NCBI GenBank assembly: GCA_019137255.1
Contig: WPDH01000068.1
Location: forward strand, 183,304-247,303
Direction of reading: 5' to 3'
DNA: 64,000 nt
Source: Corinectria fuckeliana
Taxonomy: Eukaryota; Ascomycota; Sordariomycetes; Hypocreales; Nectriaceae
Shown: positions 33,141 to 44,275 of the stretch, piece by piece
Numbering within the stretch: position 1 is the first letter of the stretch
Layout of the letters: each line of letters begins with the position of its first letter
The notes under the pieces: model-generated
What the model saw: only the letters and a program-made list of their open reading frames with translations
What the model was told of the DNA's origin: nothing
Databases searched by the model: none
Program-made: the position numbers and the translations under genes

Positions 33141-34896
33141 CTTATAGAGTGGTTTGCGTGCAAGACGAAGGGCTTTGTCGTGTGGATGATGCCAAGTTAG
33201 GAATGCTAAAGAAGACTGGGCCAAGAACCCAAGAACGATGAACCCGAGACATGTCCGAATAATGGACAATGCAACGTTTATTAATACAATACCTCCTTTT
33301 CTGACTAATACTAACAGCTGCTTCCTTCTGCCCTCCGTCACATCATGACGTTCCCTTTGCAGTGAAGATGCGGGGTAACAAGTAGATAACTGTCGGGACG
33401 GAGTCCGCTCCGAGACGAGGCAGCTTATAAATCGCTAGTAGCAGATTTGAGATACTTTTAGGAGAATGTAACACTAGGGGACATAATATCTTAGTCTAGA
33501 TCCAGTGCTAGCGATGATAGCTTCGGTCAATGAGGTGCAACACAACGCTTTGAGTACTGCAGACGAAGTCGCGGAACGTCTTCAGGGCTGAATAGTAGAT
33601 CAGGTTTCGGACTGTTTGCTTTGTATTAGGTCATCTAGATGGAACAAGATGAGAATTATGTCCTCTCACCTTGCAATATAGCTTGAACGTTCTAGTTGAA
33701 GTACTGATTCTCGACCGATTCTCCCTATCAGCGAACCTTGACAATGACGTACAAAAGCTCGCTCCCTTTTTTGAGTGGGGATCCAGACGTGAGGATAATG
33801 CAGCAAGTGATGAGGTGCGATGACACCGTCCACATATTGTGGGCTATAAGTCTGAGGGAGTCACTGGGCCATAGAAAGCAGCGAAATTAACAGCAAATGA
33901 CCGCTAATACAACGCGAGCAGCCAGGTCCAGAAGCAGTCAAGCCTCCTGAAGTGAGAGCATGGTATCTCATTCGGGTTTTAATGAGTACATTGTCGAAGT
34001 GTCGCTCAAGTGTCCTACACGCACGGCAAGACACCGAAACTAACCCTTTGGATTACCTACAGCTTGCTGACTCAATGTGTTCTGGCGGCCATGCTTGATG
34101 GATTCGCGAGTGGCAACTGTCTTTTTCGTTGAGGATTCAATGGGACTCTTGGTGCTTTGAGTGAGTTGGTTGCAAGTTGGAGTATCTCTAGAGAGGCTAT
34201 ATAGACTATGTTAGTTATGACATCCTGACCAGCACCTAATGTTGATTCCCTATCACCTTGAACCTCGCTTCCCTGGGAACTTCCCTCCCGCCAAGGTGTC
34301 TTTGGAGATGTGTCTGAAGAAGCTACGGTTCAGGGGAGCCTTGCGGACGTCCGATGCAGGCGTTTCGATTTCTTGATGATAAGCAAGGGTTACTGCAATT
34401 AGCACCACGCTGAAATACCGAGGCATTTTGTGATTCCCTCGAGCACGACCACAAGGGAGCGGAGGCCAATACACATGGTGAGAAGTGCAACGCCATTCCC
34501 GCGGACAACCTAAACCGGGCTCTGCTGGGATTCGCTTTCACGGGTATCAATTACTGTGTTGGTCTGCAGGGGACGCAAAGGGTAATCTCGCGGAACATGG
34601 ATATCGGCCGCGGGAGTGGACACGGAGATCCCGGCCGACATGGGGCCAGCAAACAAACAGTTTTTGTTGGCGAGGTCACACCAGGGATGATCCAGGATGA
34701 AGACATTCTCAGACGCCTGAGCAGCTTTGCATTAATGTATCTAAACGTTTCAAATCAACATCAAACTAGAAACAATGGGTGGGTATCGATATCATCAGAG
34801 ACGTGGACGCCTGCTCCTTCGTTTCCCATCTCGTACGTCAGAACGGAACGGTCCTCCAGGCAGTATGCAAAATCATCAGTCATGCGCGACGTGGAA
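33141..34896. other. 1.75-kb region without a clear gene
   Basis: No firm gene. A minus-strand frame (ATG at 34426, stop at 34253, 57 residues) has a hydrophobic start like a short signal peptide and a basic tail. It could be a small secreted protein, but there is no further support. Confidence 0.4.
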
Positions 34897-37429
34897 TTAT
34901 GCTTCGGCCTCCTTGGACGCCTCGGCCGCCGTCGAGCTGGCCTTTTCCAGCTGTTCCTTGAGCTGCTTCAGCTCCGACTCGAGCGCCGCCGTCTTGTCCA
35001 GCGCCTCCTTCTTCTCCGTCTCGGCCGCCGTAAGGCTAGCCTGGGCCTTGTCCAGCTTGGCCTTGGAGACGCCCTCGACGACCTGGATCTTCTTGAGGGC
35101 GTCCTTCTGCTCGCTCTCGGCCTCGGCGAGACTGGCCTGGGCCTCCTCCAGCTGCGTCTTGAGCGCGGCTTCCGAGTCCTTGGCCTCCTTCCTCTCAGTC
35201 TCGGCAGTGGTGAGGCTGGCTTGAGCCTCTTCCAGCTTGCCCTTCAGGGCTGCCTCGGACTCATCCTTCTCAGCTGCAGCAGCAGAAAGGCTCGACTCGG
35301 CCGCCTCGAGCTTGGTCTTCAAGCTAGCCTCGGCCGCCTCGGACTCCTTCTTCGCAGTCTCAGCAGCAGCGAGCGTGGATGTAGCCTCCTCAAGCTTAGT
35401 CTTCAATGAAGCCTCGGCATCCTTGGCCGCCGCCTTCTCCGTCTCCACCGTGGCAAGGCTAGCTTGGACCTCCTCCAGCTTCGTCTGCAAAGCAGCTTCG
35501 GCACCCTTGCCAGCCTCGGCACCAGAGAGGGCCTCGTCCAGCTTGGCCTTCAGGGCAGTCTCAGCATCCTTGGCTGCCGCCTTGTCGGCCTCGGCAGTGA
35601 CAAGCGCAGCCTGGGCCTCCTCCAGCTTCGTCTTCAGAGCAGTCTCAGCGTCCTTGGCTGAGGCCTTGTCGGCTTCAGCACTAGACAGGCTAGACTGGAC
35701 TTCCTCGAGCTGGGTCTTCAGAGCAGCTTCTGCGTCCTTGGACTTTTGGGCTTCAGACTCGAGGCCGGCGATCTTGGTCTCGAGCTCCGTCTTCTCCTGA
35801 GCGCGTGTTAGTAAAAGATGTGCGTGATAAAAGTACAAAGCATCTCACCGTCTGCAGGGCCTTGAGGTCCTCCTCGGCCTTGGTCGCTTTGCTCTCCGCC
35901 GCCTCGACTTGCTTCTGCAGAGCAGAGAGCTTCGTCGCCTCCTCCTCGTGGGTCTTCTTCAGAGACTCAATCTCCTCGGCGGCAGCGGTGAGCTTAGCCA
36001 CGTCCTCCTCGTGCTGCTTCTGCGAGGCCTCGGAGTCACCCGACAAGGCAAGGAGCTTGGCAGCTTGCTCGTCGTGTGACTTCTTTAGCGTCTCGTGCTC
36101 CTCCGATGCGGTCTTGAGCTTGGCTGAGGTGTCCTGGTGCTGTTTTTGCAGGGCCTCGTGCTCGGACGACACGGTCTGGAGCTTCGCGGCTCCTTCTTCG
36201 ACTTCCTTCTTCAGAGATGCTTGCTCCTCAGTCAAAGTCTTCAGCTTGGTCTCGAGCTCGGAGGTCTCTTGCTTGGCCTTCTCGGCCTGGGCTGCGTGCT
36301 CATCGCTGAGCTTCTTCTTGCTATCCTCCGAGGCGGCAAAGGCAGCCTCGGCCCTGGCAATGTCGGCGCGGTACTTCTCCAGCTGAGCCTCTTGCTCGGT
36401 CTGTGTCGTCTTCTTCTGCTCCTCAGCGGCAGCCAATTCCTTCTTTGCAGCCTCCAGGTCCTTTGCGAGGTTGTCGTGGGTGGTCTGCAGCGCAGTGTAC
36501 TTATCCTGCAGGTCAGCCGCTTGCTTCTGGGCAGCGACGAGCTCAGAAGATGAATCCTTCTTGAGAGCCTCGTTGGACTCCTCGAGGGCGGCGCACTTTG
36601 CCTGCAGGTCGGCCAGATCCTTCTTCGCGGCAGACAGCTCGGCGTCGGAACCGGACTGGAGCTTGTCGTGGGCCTGTTGTAGAAGGGTGTACTTTTCTTG
36701 TGACTCGGCGAACTCCTTCTTGGCGGCCTCGAGTGCGGCCTCGGAGTCAGTCTTGAGCTGGTCGTGCGTCTGCTGCAGGGTGGTGAACTTGGTGTCAGAG
36801 TCGGTCACGGCCTGCTTCTGGTCCTCGAGCCCCTTGATCGAGGCGGCGAGGTCGCCCTCGAGTTTGTCGTGGGTGGCCTGCAAGCTCTGGAGCTTGGCAT
36901 CGGACTCGGCAATCTTGGCTTGGAGCGAGGTGATCTCGTCCTTGAGCGAGGCCTCGAGAGCAGCACGCTCCTCCTTGGTGATGGCGAGCTCGCCGACGAC
37001 GGCCGCCAGCTGGTCGGCGAGAGACTGCTTCTCGTGGTCGAGGCCCTGGAGCTTCTCCTCCAAGACGCCGAGCTCGGCCTTGGCAGAGTCCAGCTCCTGG
37101 GCGCGAGCCGCGGCCGCGTCCTCGGTGGAGCGAAGCTGCTGGGCGACCTTGTCACTGCTGCCCTTGAGCTGGGCCTGGAGCTGGGCAATGTGGCCCTCGG
37201 TCTCCTGGCGCGCCGTGGCGGACTGGGCGTCTAGGTCCTTGATCTTTGCCCGCAGGTCCTCGGCATCCTTGGCGATGGACGAGTATTCCTTCTCCTTCTT
37301 GGAGAGGTCCTGCTCGAGGATGGCGATTGTCTCCTCGCGGTCGTTGAGCTTGGATTCGAGGGCGACCAGGTCCGCTTTGGAGAGACCCCCATCGCTGCTG
37401 TGGGAGAAGACGGAGAGGACGGTTCCCAT
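34897..37429 (-). CDS. long coiled-coil protein with internal repeats
   Basis: Exons 35849-37429 and 34897-35796 give 826 residues. Apart from the first 25 or so, the whole chain is Ala/Glu/Lys/Leu-rich heptad coiled coil with almost no Pro, Gly or Cys. The second half consists of roughly 28-residue near-repeats built on DAEAALKTKLEEAQ followed by SLATAEADKAAAK-like text. Start at the ATG at 37429: it gives Met-Gly-Thr-Val-Leu-Ser, a consensus for N-myristoylation (Gly2, Ser6), and upstream codons lack an ATG. A membrane-anchored scaffold or tether is a reasonable inference. I know no named family. The repeats make long antisense frames, which I do not regard as genes. Confidence 0.85.
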
Positions 37430-39139
37430 GTCGAGGAAGAAGCCGGGGGGGGAAGATGAGGGAAGGGTCGGTGTAGATTCGGAATGGGAGTTGGTTCGTG
37501 TCGACGAGGAGAGAGACCGAGCTGGCACGGATTTCTTAAGGTTAGAGAAGGCAGAAACGGAGAGGGGAGGGCTCTGAATGACAGGCGTCAATCAATCAGT
37601 CAGAGCTCACCTTGCTTTTCGGGCTGTCACTGGTCTTTGGTCTTGCTTGCGGTCTTAATCTGGGCTGAGGAAAAAGGGAAAAAAAATTGGTTTCCCAACC
37701 CCAGCCGCCGGCTGGTTCGTCACCTCGGTGATAAAATTGACCGGTGGGCCGGGGGGGTTGTTCAGGCCTGACCAAGTGGGACGTGGCATGTTGTGAGAGG
37801 CGATGTGACTGGCTTTGGGACCCAAGAGGCCCTGCAAAGAGCTGCAAGAGGCCTGGAAAGGGCCTGTAGGGCCCATGGATCAGAGCCTGACGGTACCCCG
37901 TACATACCTACACAATAGGTAGGTAGGTACCTACAGTACAAACTCCGCACGTGCCCTGGCGGGTAGCGACTTGGGCTACTCCACCCGGGCCCGGTCCGAT
38001 CCTGTCTCTAGCCGGGATGAGTCGGCCGCCGTGCTGTAGTCTACCAAGCTTGTAAGCTTACAGGGGAGCTTTAGGTAGTTTACGGTGAATGAGGTTCCGA
38101 TTGTACTGATTCAGTCATGCCATCCATGGTAACGCCTACGAACAACCTGATTGATCTACCAACAGACATCCATCATGGTGCTGCGGCCCAAAAGCCATCC
38201 CAATTCACTCACTTCCTGCACTTGTGTGCCACCTTGCATTCTCACTAGCCACGTGGATATTTCCAGCCTCTTCAACTAGAGCTAGACTAGACTTGTTTAG
38301 CCATTGCAAACCGGCGATCCCGTCATTTGGCGGTGAAGGATCCCCAGTTTGGTGACGTGCAGACTCGAACAACGCACGACAGCGCCTACCCTACACCCCC
38401 AACATCTTTTTATTACGCAATGCCTCCTGCGTTGAAAGATTGAGGAGCTGTGTCGGGTATACTACTGGTGACTCATGTTAGCAAATTAGATGGGGCCTTC
38501 GCGAGTCGACCTCTTTTTGCCAAATGAATGAACTGAAAGTACACCGCACTTAACATCAGACGAGCCATGTCCTTGTTGAACTGGTGTTGCGGCCACGACC
38601 AAGATAACCAAGAAAAATATAGCCAAAACTTTGCCTTCCCTTTAAGATTACGCCACCGTCACTTTCATACCAGAGGCGCTCTTCGCCAGTTGTGATTACT
38701 ACAGAACAATTAGATACCAATGGTCGATTGGCAGACAAAGCCGCATAGATTCACTGGTCACCACGGTATCCAGGCACTTGCTCTGTTCTTTGAATGCCCC
38801 CCTAACCAATCCTCGCAGCAGTCACGATCGCTGAATCATGTGTGATGCAACTCGGCAAAGCACCTGCCTCATCGTCAGTGTAACAACACCTGCGGCATGT
38901 CACGATAGAACTTGGCTGAATAGGTTGACGTTGCACATGTTAAATATAATCAATTGCCCACCTGCGATAAATAACTAACCATCACATTGGACCACATCTC
39001 ATCTGTCTCGCTGCAGCCAATTACAGACACTGTATAGTCTGCAACCGCACTTCAAAGTCTCCGGCCGTGGCGCAACCTCATATACGGTAGACTCATACGA
39101 ATAGTCTCTCAGGGCTTCCCTCGCTAACGCAACCCACAG
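37430..39139. other. 1.7-kb intergenic region
   Basis: Promoter of the coiled-coil gene on the left and of the methyltransferase on the right. It contains a TAGG/GGTA repeat at 37916-37934. No gene recognised. Confidence 0.5.
37916..37934. repeat. GGTA tetranucleotide repeat with palindrome
   Basis: TAGGTAGGTAGGTACCTAC: three GGTA units running into a GGTACC palindrome, about 500 bp upstream of the coiled-coil start. Such tracts are frequent in fungal promoters; their function is not known. Confidence 0.6.
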
Positions 39140-40604
39140 ATGGCAGACAGTGTGGATGACGCCGACTCGGCCATCTCTGCTGTATGTTGAATACATTTCT
39201 TATGCATCAGCCCTAGCTAACACGATGCATTCTCAAAGTCTGCATCTGGCAGTGTTGTAACTGCCCTGTCTACAAGCAGTATCTATAATTTCCGGCAAGA
39301 AAATAGCAGAACCTATCACGCGTTGAGTGATGGCAGTAAGAGCCTTCTTTTTTCTATCATGACCTCGGCTGACAACCGGCTTTTACAGAATATTTCCTCC
39401 CCAATGATGAGGCCGAGCAGGAACGTCTTGGTATGTGTCAACAGTCGAGGACAACGATGCTGCAATTACTTATCGCTAATAGCTGGTGGAGTAGACATCC
39501 AGCACAAGATTTGGAATCTCACGCTGAACGGAGAACTGGGACTATGCCCTAAGATTCGAGGGAAGGCTAAGCGTGTCTTGGATGTCGGGACCGGAACTGG
39601 CATCTGGGCCATAGATTATGGTACGTTGCTCACGCACAGGCTCCATCAAATAAACGAGGCGATAATTACTAATCTCTGTCTTTTTGTAGCTGAACTCCAC
39701 CCCGAAGCATCAGTGAGTCAGACACTATTGTTCTTCTCGATTAGTTCAGTCTGACCCTGCCGTGAATCAGGTCATTGGAGTGGATCTAAGTCCTATTCAG
39801 CCAGACATGTATGTCACATTGCACTCCCCCGGCCCTCTGTGAACATGCCAAGGAAGTTGACAATTCCATAGAGTGCCGGGAAACCTTCAGTATGAAATTG
39901 ATGACATTGAAGAGGAGTGGACGTGGTCAGCCCCATTTGACTTCATCTTTGCTCGCAGCATGACTGGATGCTTCACCAATATTCGAGAATTCATCACTGA
40001 AGCATTTATGTAAGTGATGGTAGCCCGTCGTTGAATACATGCTTACTCTTACCTCTCAGGAACCTCGAACCTGGAGGCTATCTTGAAATGCAAGACTTGC
40101 AGACCACGTTAGGTTGCGACGATGGAACCTTGAATGCCGGTACCGAGTTGAGTCTCTTCGGGCATCACGCGGTCAGAGCGAGCAACAAAGCTGGTCGTCC
40201 TCTTGACCTTGTACCTCGCTACAAGGACTTCCTCGAAATGGCTGGCTTCGTCGACGTTGTCGAGAAGAAGTTCAAGTGGCCCCTCAACAATTGGCCAAAG
40301 GATGCGAACGAGAAAGAAATCGGGAAGCGGACGTTCGAGAGCCTCAACCGGGGCCTTGAAGGTCTTTCACTCGCCCTATATACGCGGCACTTGGACTGGA
40401 CGAGCGAAGATGTCTACAGATTCTGCTGTTCCGTTAGACGACAGCTCGGGGACCAGAGTATCCACGCGTACATTCCCGTGTGAGTCACACCTGTCAATTG
40501 ATTGCCGTTCAAGGCAAAACACGAAATGAGTTTGCTAATGGTGGGAATACAGGTATGTGGTGTATGGCCGGAAGCCCGAGTCTGCAGTTCCCTCGCAGGT
40601 GTAG
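39140..40604 (+). CDS. LaeA-like SAM-dependent methyltransferase
   Basis: Nine exons: 39140-39181, 39239-39335, 39389-39430, 39492-39620, 39690-39712, 39771-39808, 39872-40009, 40060-40479 and 40553-40604. They encode 326 residues. Three exons are 42 bases or shorter besides a 23-base micro-exon. The order of family blocks is complete: acidic start, ENSRTYHAL, KYFLPNDEAEQERL and VLDVGTGTGIWAIDYA (SAM site). HPEASVIGVDLSPIQP, EIDD, LEPGGYLEMQD, WPLNNWPKD and HAYIPVYVVYGRKP follow. This TAM-domain group includes the secondary-metabolism regulator LaeA and many cluster-bound methyltransferases of unknown substrate; it is not LaeA itself by length and context. One acceptor is ambiguous (39482 or 39491, differing by three codons). 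Confidence 0.88.
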
Positions 40605-41972
40605 ACTTTTGTAAAGGCGACACTGTTGAGCCTGTGCCATCACGGTAACGATGGAATTTAAACGGATTTGGGGGCCTGGTAGTTGGAAGAACAAGTATTA
40701 CAGAGCCTTGGTACTTGAATAGCTTTAGAAAGCTCATATCTCGAGGGAAGCTACCAAGCCCGGCTTTCTATCCCGGGAACAAAGTCGCCGCTTGGGTTCA
40801 TATGGGCTGAATCCACATACTAGACGCAGCTATTGCTATAGATCTGTGACGTTAAAGAACTGATCATTCTCAGGTCCATCTGAATGTTCATGTCAATGTC
40901 TGCATGCCCTAAGACATCATTGCCTAGGTCTACGCCGTCGATTGGTGGTGGAGAATGCTCATCCACACTTAGCTCTACCTGTCGCAGCTGATCCTCTGCA
41001 GGAGACGATTCGGCCGCCTATGGATCGAGCATTGAGTCAGACCCAAAAGTTGAAGTAAGGGACGGGCGTATGTATAGACATGTTATTCACTTTTTGTATT
41101 TCTCCTCAAAGTCAGTGTGTACACCCGGTGAATGTGAGATGACGAACTTGGAACGTTGCATCTGATGTCCTAGACACAACCAAGACGGCTTCAGAGGAAA
41201 TCAGAGAAACCATTATGATTCCGCTCAAGTACGCTCATACGATCCTTGCCCCTTCGCTGGTTGTTGTCTCTCAAAGGGATTCCCTGGAACTGTCTGGGTT
41301 TTTAGAGCAAGCTTGAAAGAGTCCAACAATGTCGGTAGTCTGGCAATCTTCATCGGAAACGTACAAGATCCGATCTCATCTAGCAGATCAAATAGTTCCT
41401 TCGGTGTGTGCGGAGGTTCTCGCAGAACCTCAACCTCGATATTGACCAGAGCGATAACTGTCACTTGATCTATTATGTCTACGGGAACAATGCCGTCATG
41501 AGATCGTTGGATTCAACCATATCGCAAGCTCACGAGATTGGCGTTTTGGAAGAGGTCATCACCCATACCCTTGAAAAGTCATATGCTACTGCAAATAATG
41601 TTCAAACTTCTCTGCTTCATGAGCCCTACGGGGGCCAATTGGCTACTTATAACAGGCAACTTGTCCTCCTGTCCCCGCTCGAGCAAGACGCAGTAGAGGT
41701 CTTTGAATTTAGTCTCTGCTGTCCTTCTACGACAAAGGCTGTAAGCACAGGCATTCCGAACGCTTTTTCGGCGCTGTAAATATCCGTGCTGAATATTTTG
41801 GTAGTGATGCTGACTATGCCGAGAGACTCGAAGGTTCGGGCTTCTTAACACTTTGTTCTCATTCCTAGACGCAACGTAGGTCTTCCTTCGATGAACGGTG
41901 GATGATAGATGAGACCAAATATGTCATAATTATTTTACAGATTCGCTTCAACAAACCCTAAGCCCACAATCA
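40605..41972. other. intergenic with unrecognised frames
   Basis: A minus-strand frame ending at 41225 (about 80 codons or slightly more, REPPHTPKELFDLLDEIG near its start) and a plus-strand frame ending at 41779 both read like protein. They overlap and have no start codon or known family. One may be a gene remnant. Confidence 0.35.
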
Positions 41973-43583
41973 TCATCTATCTACCAGATAGGTCTCTCCT
42001 CCTCCTTCAAGCCGCTCCGTCAGTCCGCTTCTCTTCGACGTCCCATTCAGAGCCATTTCTGTTCCATTCTCTAGAGCCTGTACCTCTATCCTTTTCGCTG
42101 CCAATGTGGGTAGGCCAGCAGCAGCCAAATCGGCATCAACCTCCTCCAGATGATCCAGAAAGTGAGCCTTGACATCGTCCCACTGGGTCGGCGCAGTCGG
42201 GTGCAGTGACTTGGCACCCTCTCCTCGCATCGCCCAATTCGTCAAGAACATCGGGACGCTGATGTGAAACATAAAGGCCATGGTGTCTTCGCAGATTCTT
42301 TCCGGTTTCAGCTCCCGAGTCGTGGCGTCCTTCCAGGTTTCATACGTCTCTCCGTGAGGCATGTAGCTAGCCTCGTAGCTGAGGCCGCCGGGTTCTAGGA
42401 CGTGGCTGCTACCGCCGTACCGGCCGTAGATGAGGCCCATCATCTCGGTGCTCATATTACGGTGATAGTACGGTGGACGGAAAGTATTCGAAGTTGTGAT
42501 CCACTTGGGTGTAAAGACTAGAAAGTCCGTTAACGAAACCCCCGGTGTTTTGGACTTGGCTGTTAACACGCAGTAGATGGTTGGATCTGCCTGATCTTTC
42601 TCCACGTTTGTCATGTTCACAAACTTCTCAATCGCATACTTGTACGGCACCAGGTTTCCGTGCCACGCCACCACGTCAAAGGGTGTGTGTTTTTGTCGGC
42701 AGACCTGCAACGAGCCAGCCAGCTTATAGACAATCTCCCAGGTCGAGTCATCCACGTCAAAGCTGGCGACTGGGGACTCAAAGTCTCGAGGCAGAGCCAT
42801 TCCGTTGGATCCCACTGGTCCGAGTTCCGGGAGGTCGTAGTGGGCGCCAAAGATCTCCTGGATGTATCCGCGAACAGGTCCATCGGGCAAGAGGACTCGG
42901 AAGCGAATACCGGCCTGAAGAACCACAAGCTCGCCTGGCCGCACCATCATCCACCCGAGTTCAGTCTGGATGTTCAAACGCCCTTCTTGAGGCAGGATGA
43001 GTAGGTCCCCGTCGTTGTTGGAAAATGCTCTGTTGGTCATGGACTTGTTTGCCGCGTAGATGTGAATGGCAAGGCCTTCCCTGAGGGTGGGATCTCCTTG
43101 TCCTCCGACGGTGCGAATGCCGTCGACAAAATCTGTTGCTTGATCCTTTGCGGAGGTTTCTGCCTCTGACACTGTGGGGAAAGGATCCCAGGCTTCTTGA
43201 GAAGCAATGTACTCGACGTTTTTGTTGGCTGCAGAGAAACATGCCTCAATCTATTGGTGTAAGTTGACGTATAACTAATAGATGGATGAGTAGCTTACAT
43301 GAGGGTTCGCAGTAGAAGGGGCCACGTTTCCATGTGCCACCGACGGCCGAATCCGATACATCCAGACATGCTGGATCATCTGCCGGGGCGCGATGAATGA
43401 AGAGCCATTGAGCTGCTCAGAGTAGAGGTCGTATTTGACCTTCTGGGGTACGTTCCTCCCGCTCGGCAGCACGTCCGGAATAGCCTCAGAGGCGAACCTG
43501 TTGCCGAAGCCCGTCTGGTAGCGGTGAGGGTCGGTGGAAGAGGCCTGCGTGGTGTGGGCGGACGTGGCCGTGGAGCCCATCAT
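41973..43583 (-). CDS. homogentisate 1,2-dioxygenase-like enzyme
   Basis: Exons 43299-43583 and 41973-43250 (48-bp intron) give 520 residues. This is longer than typical HGD (about 445), mainly through a 50-residue C-terminal tail and a short N-terminal one. The N-terminal YQTGFGNRFASEA block and the cupin core are present. The Fe(II) ligands lie at His358, Glu364 and His394, in YYHRNMSTEMMG and SYMPHGETYE. Their +6 and +30 spacing equals that of human HGD. The family opens homogentisate to maleylacetoacetate in Phe/Tyr or phenylacetate breakdown. No maleylacetoacetate isomerase or fumarylacetoacetase adjoins, so this may be a cluster paralogue with another hydroquinone-type substrate. It is divergent from the P450. 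Confidence 0.9.
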
Positions 43584-44275
43584 GATTGCGGACTCTTGAC
43601 AGACAGGTGACTGGGGAGTTCCTGGGTTCGATGAGCTAGTCCGATGGATTGGAAGAGTGTATTGAAGGCAATGAGGTGAATTGTATTTGACGACCTCGGC
43701 CGGCAACTACTGGTAAAGCCTCATCACGCCTCATCGTCTCCTTCAATGGCAGCGTGTTTATCACGGGGTGGGTCGGCCAAAATCAACGCGTCAGATTGCC
43801 GGATTAGCGTGAGTACACTGCATAACCGTCCATCCGGCACTCCCAATGTCTCACTGATGGCCCACGGCTGGCCGATAAGCGGCAGATTGTGCTCTGCGAA
43901 TCGATGATTTGCCCGTGACGCATGCAAGGAGTAGGTTGAAGCCGGGGCTGGCATCTCCACCCGGTTCGAGGCGGCAGATGTGTAATGCAATTTGGCCACG
44001 ATTGTTTACATCCCGTGTCCCGTGTCCCCGCACTTTCGTGATCCTGGTCTCGTTATCGGGATGTGCCTGAAGATTGGGAGTATGGATCATCATCCGGCTT
44101 GGTTGGTCTGTCCTGGGAAAAGCTGCAGGTGACCGTCATCGCGAGACTTGTCTCACTCCTGTGCTATTCCAGAGAACTTTGCTTTGCCCTCAACCTTTCG
44201 AGATACGCAACCAAAGGACACCATTCAAGATACCTGGCTGTTCTCCCACGTCCCAACTGCTAGTGTTGGTACAAC
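43584..44275. promoter_or_regulatory. divergent promoter, HGD-like / P450, with CCGGCA sites
   Basis: 692 bp between the two start codons. The hexamer CCGGCA occurs at 43700 and 43834, and as TGCCGG at 43797. The same word is enriched in the other promoters of this cluster and in that of the Zn2Cys6 gene. Binding is inference. Confidence 0.5.

Noticed and set aside
34253..34426. 57-residue minus-strand frame with hydrophobic start
   Set aside because: Too short and without support; it could occur by chance in 1.7 kb of intergenic DNA.
34597..37577. Long plus-strand open frames antisense to the coiled-coil gene (up to 368 codons)
   Set aside because: They mirror the repetitive Glu/Lys/Ala codons of the minus-strand gene; their Ser/Leu-rich text has no start context or family, while the minus strand is a clear heptad coil with a canonical intron.
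43584..43706. N-terminal extension of the HGD-like frame
   Set aside because: No ATG in the extension; the Met-Met at 43583 is the first proper start and gives the usual lead to the HGD core.
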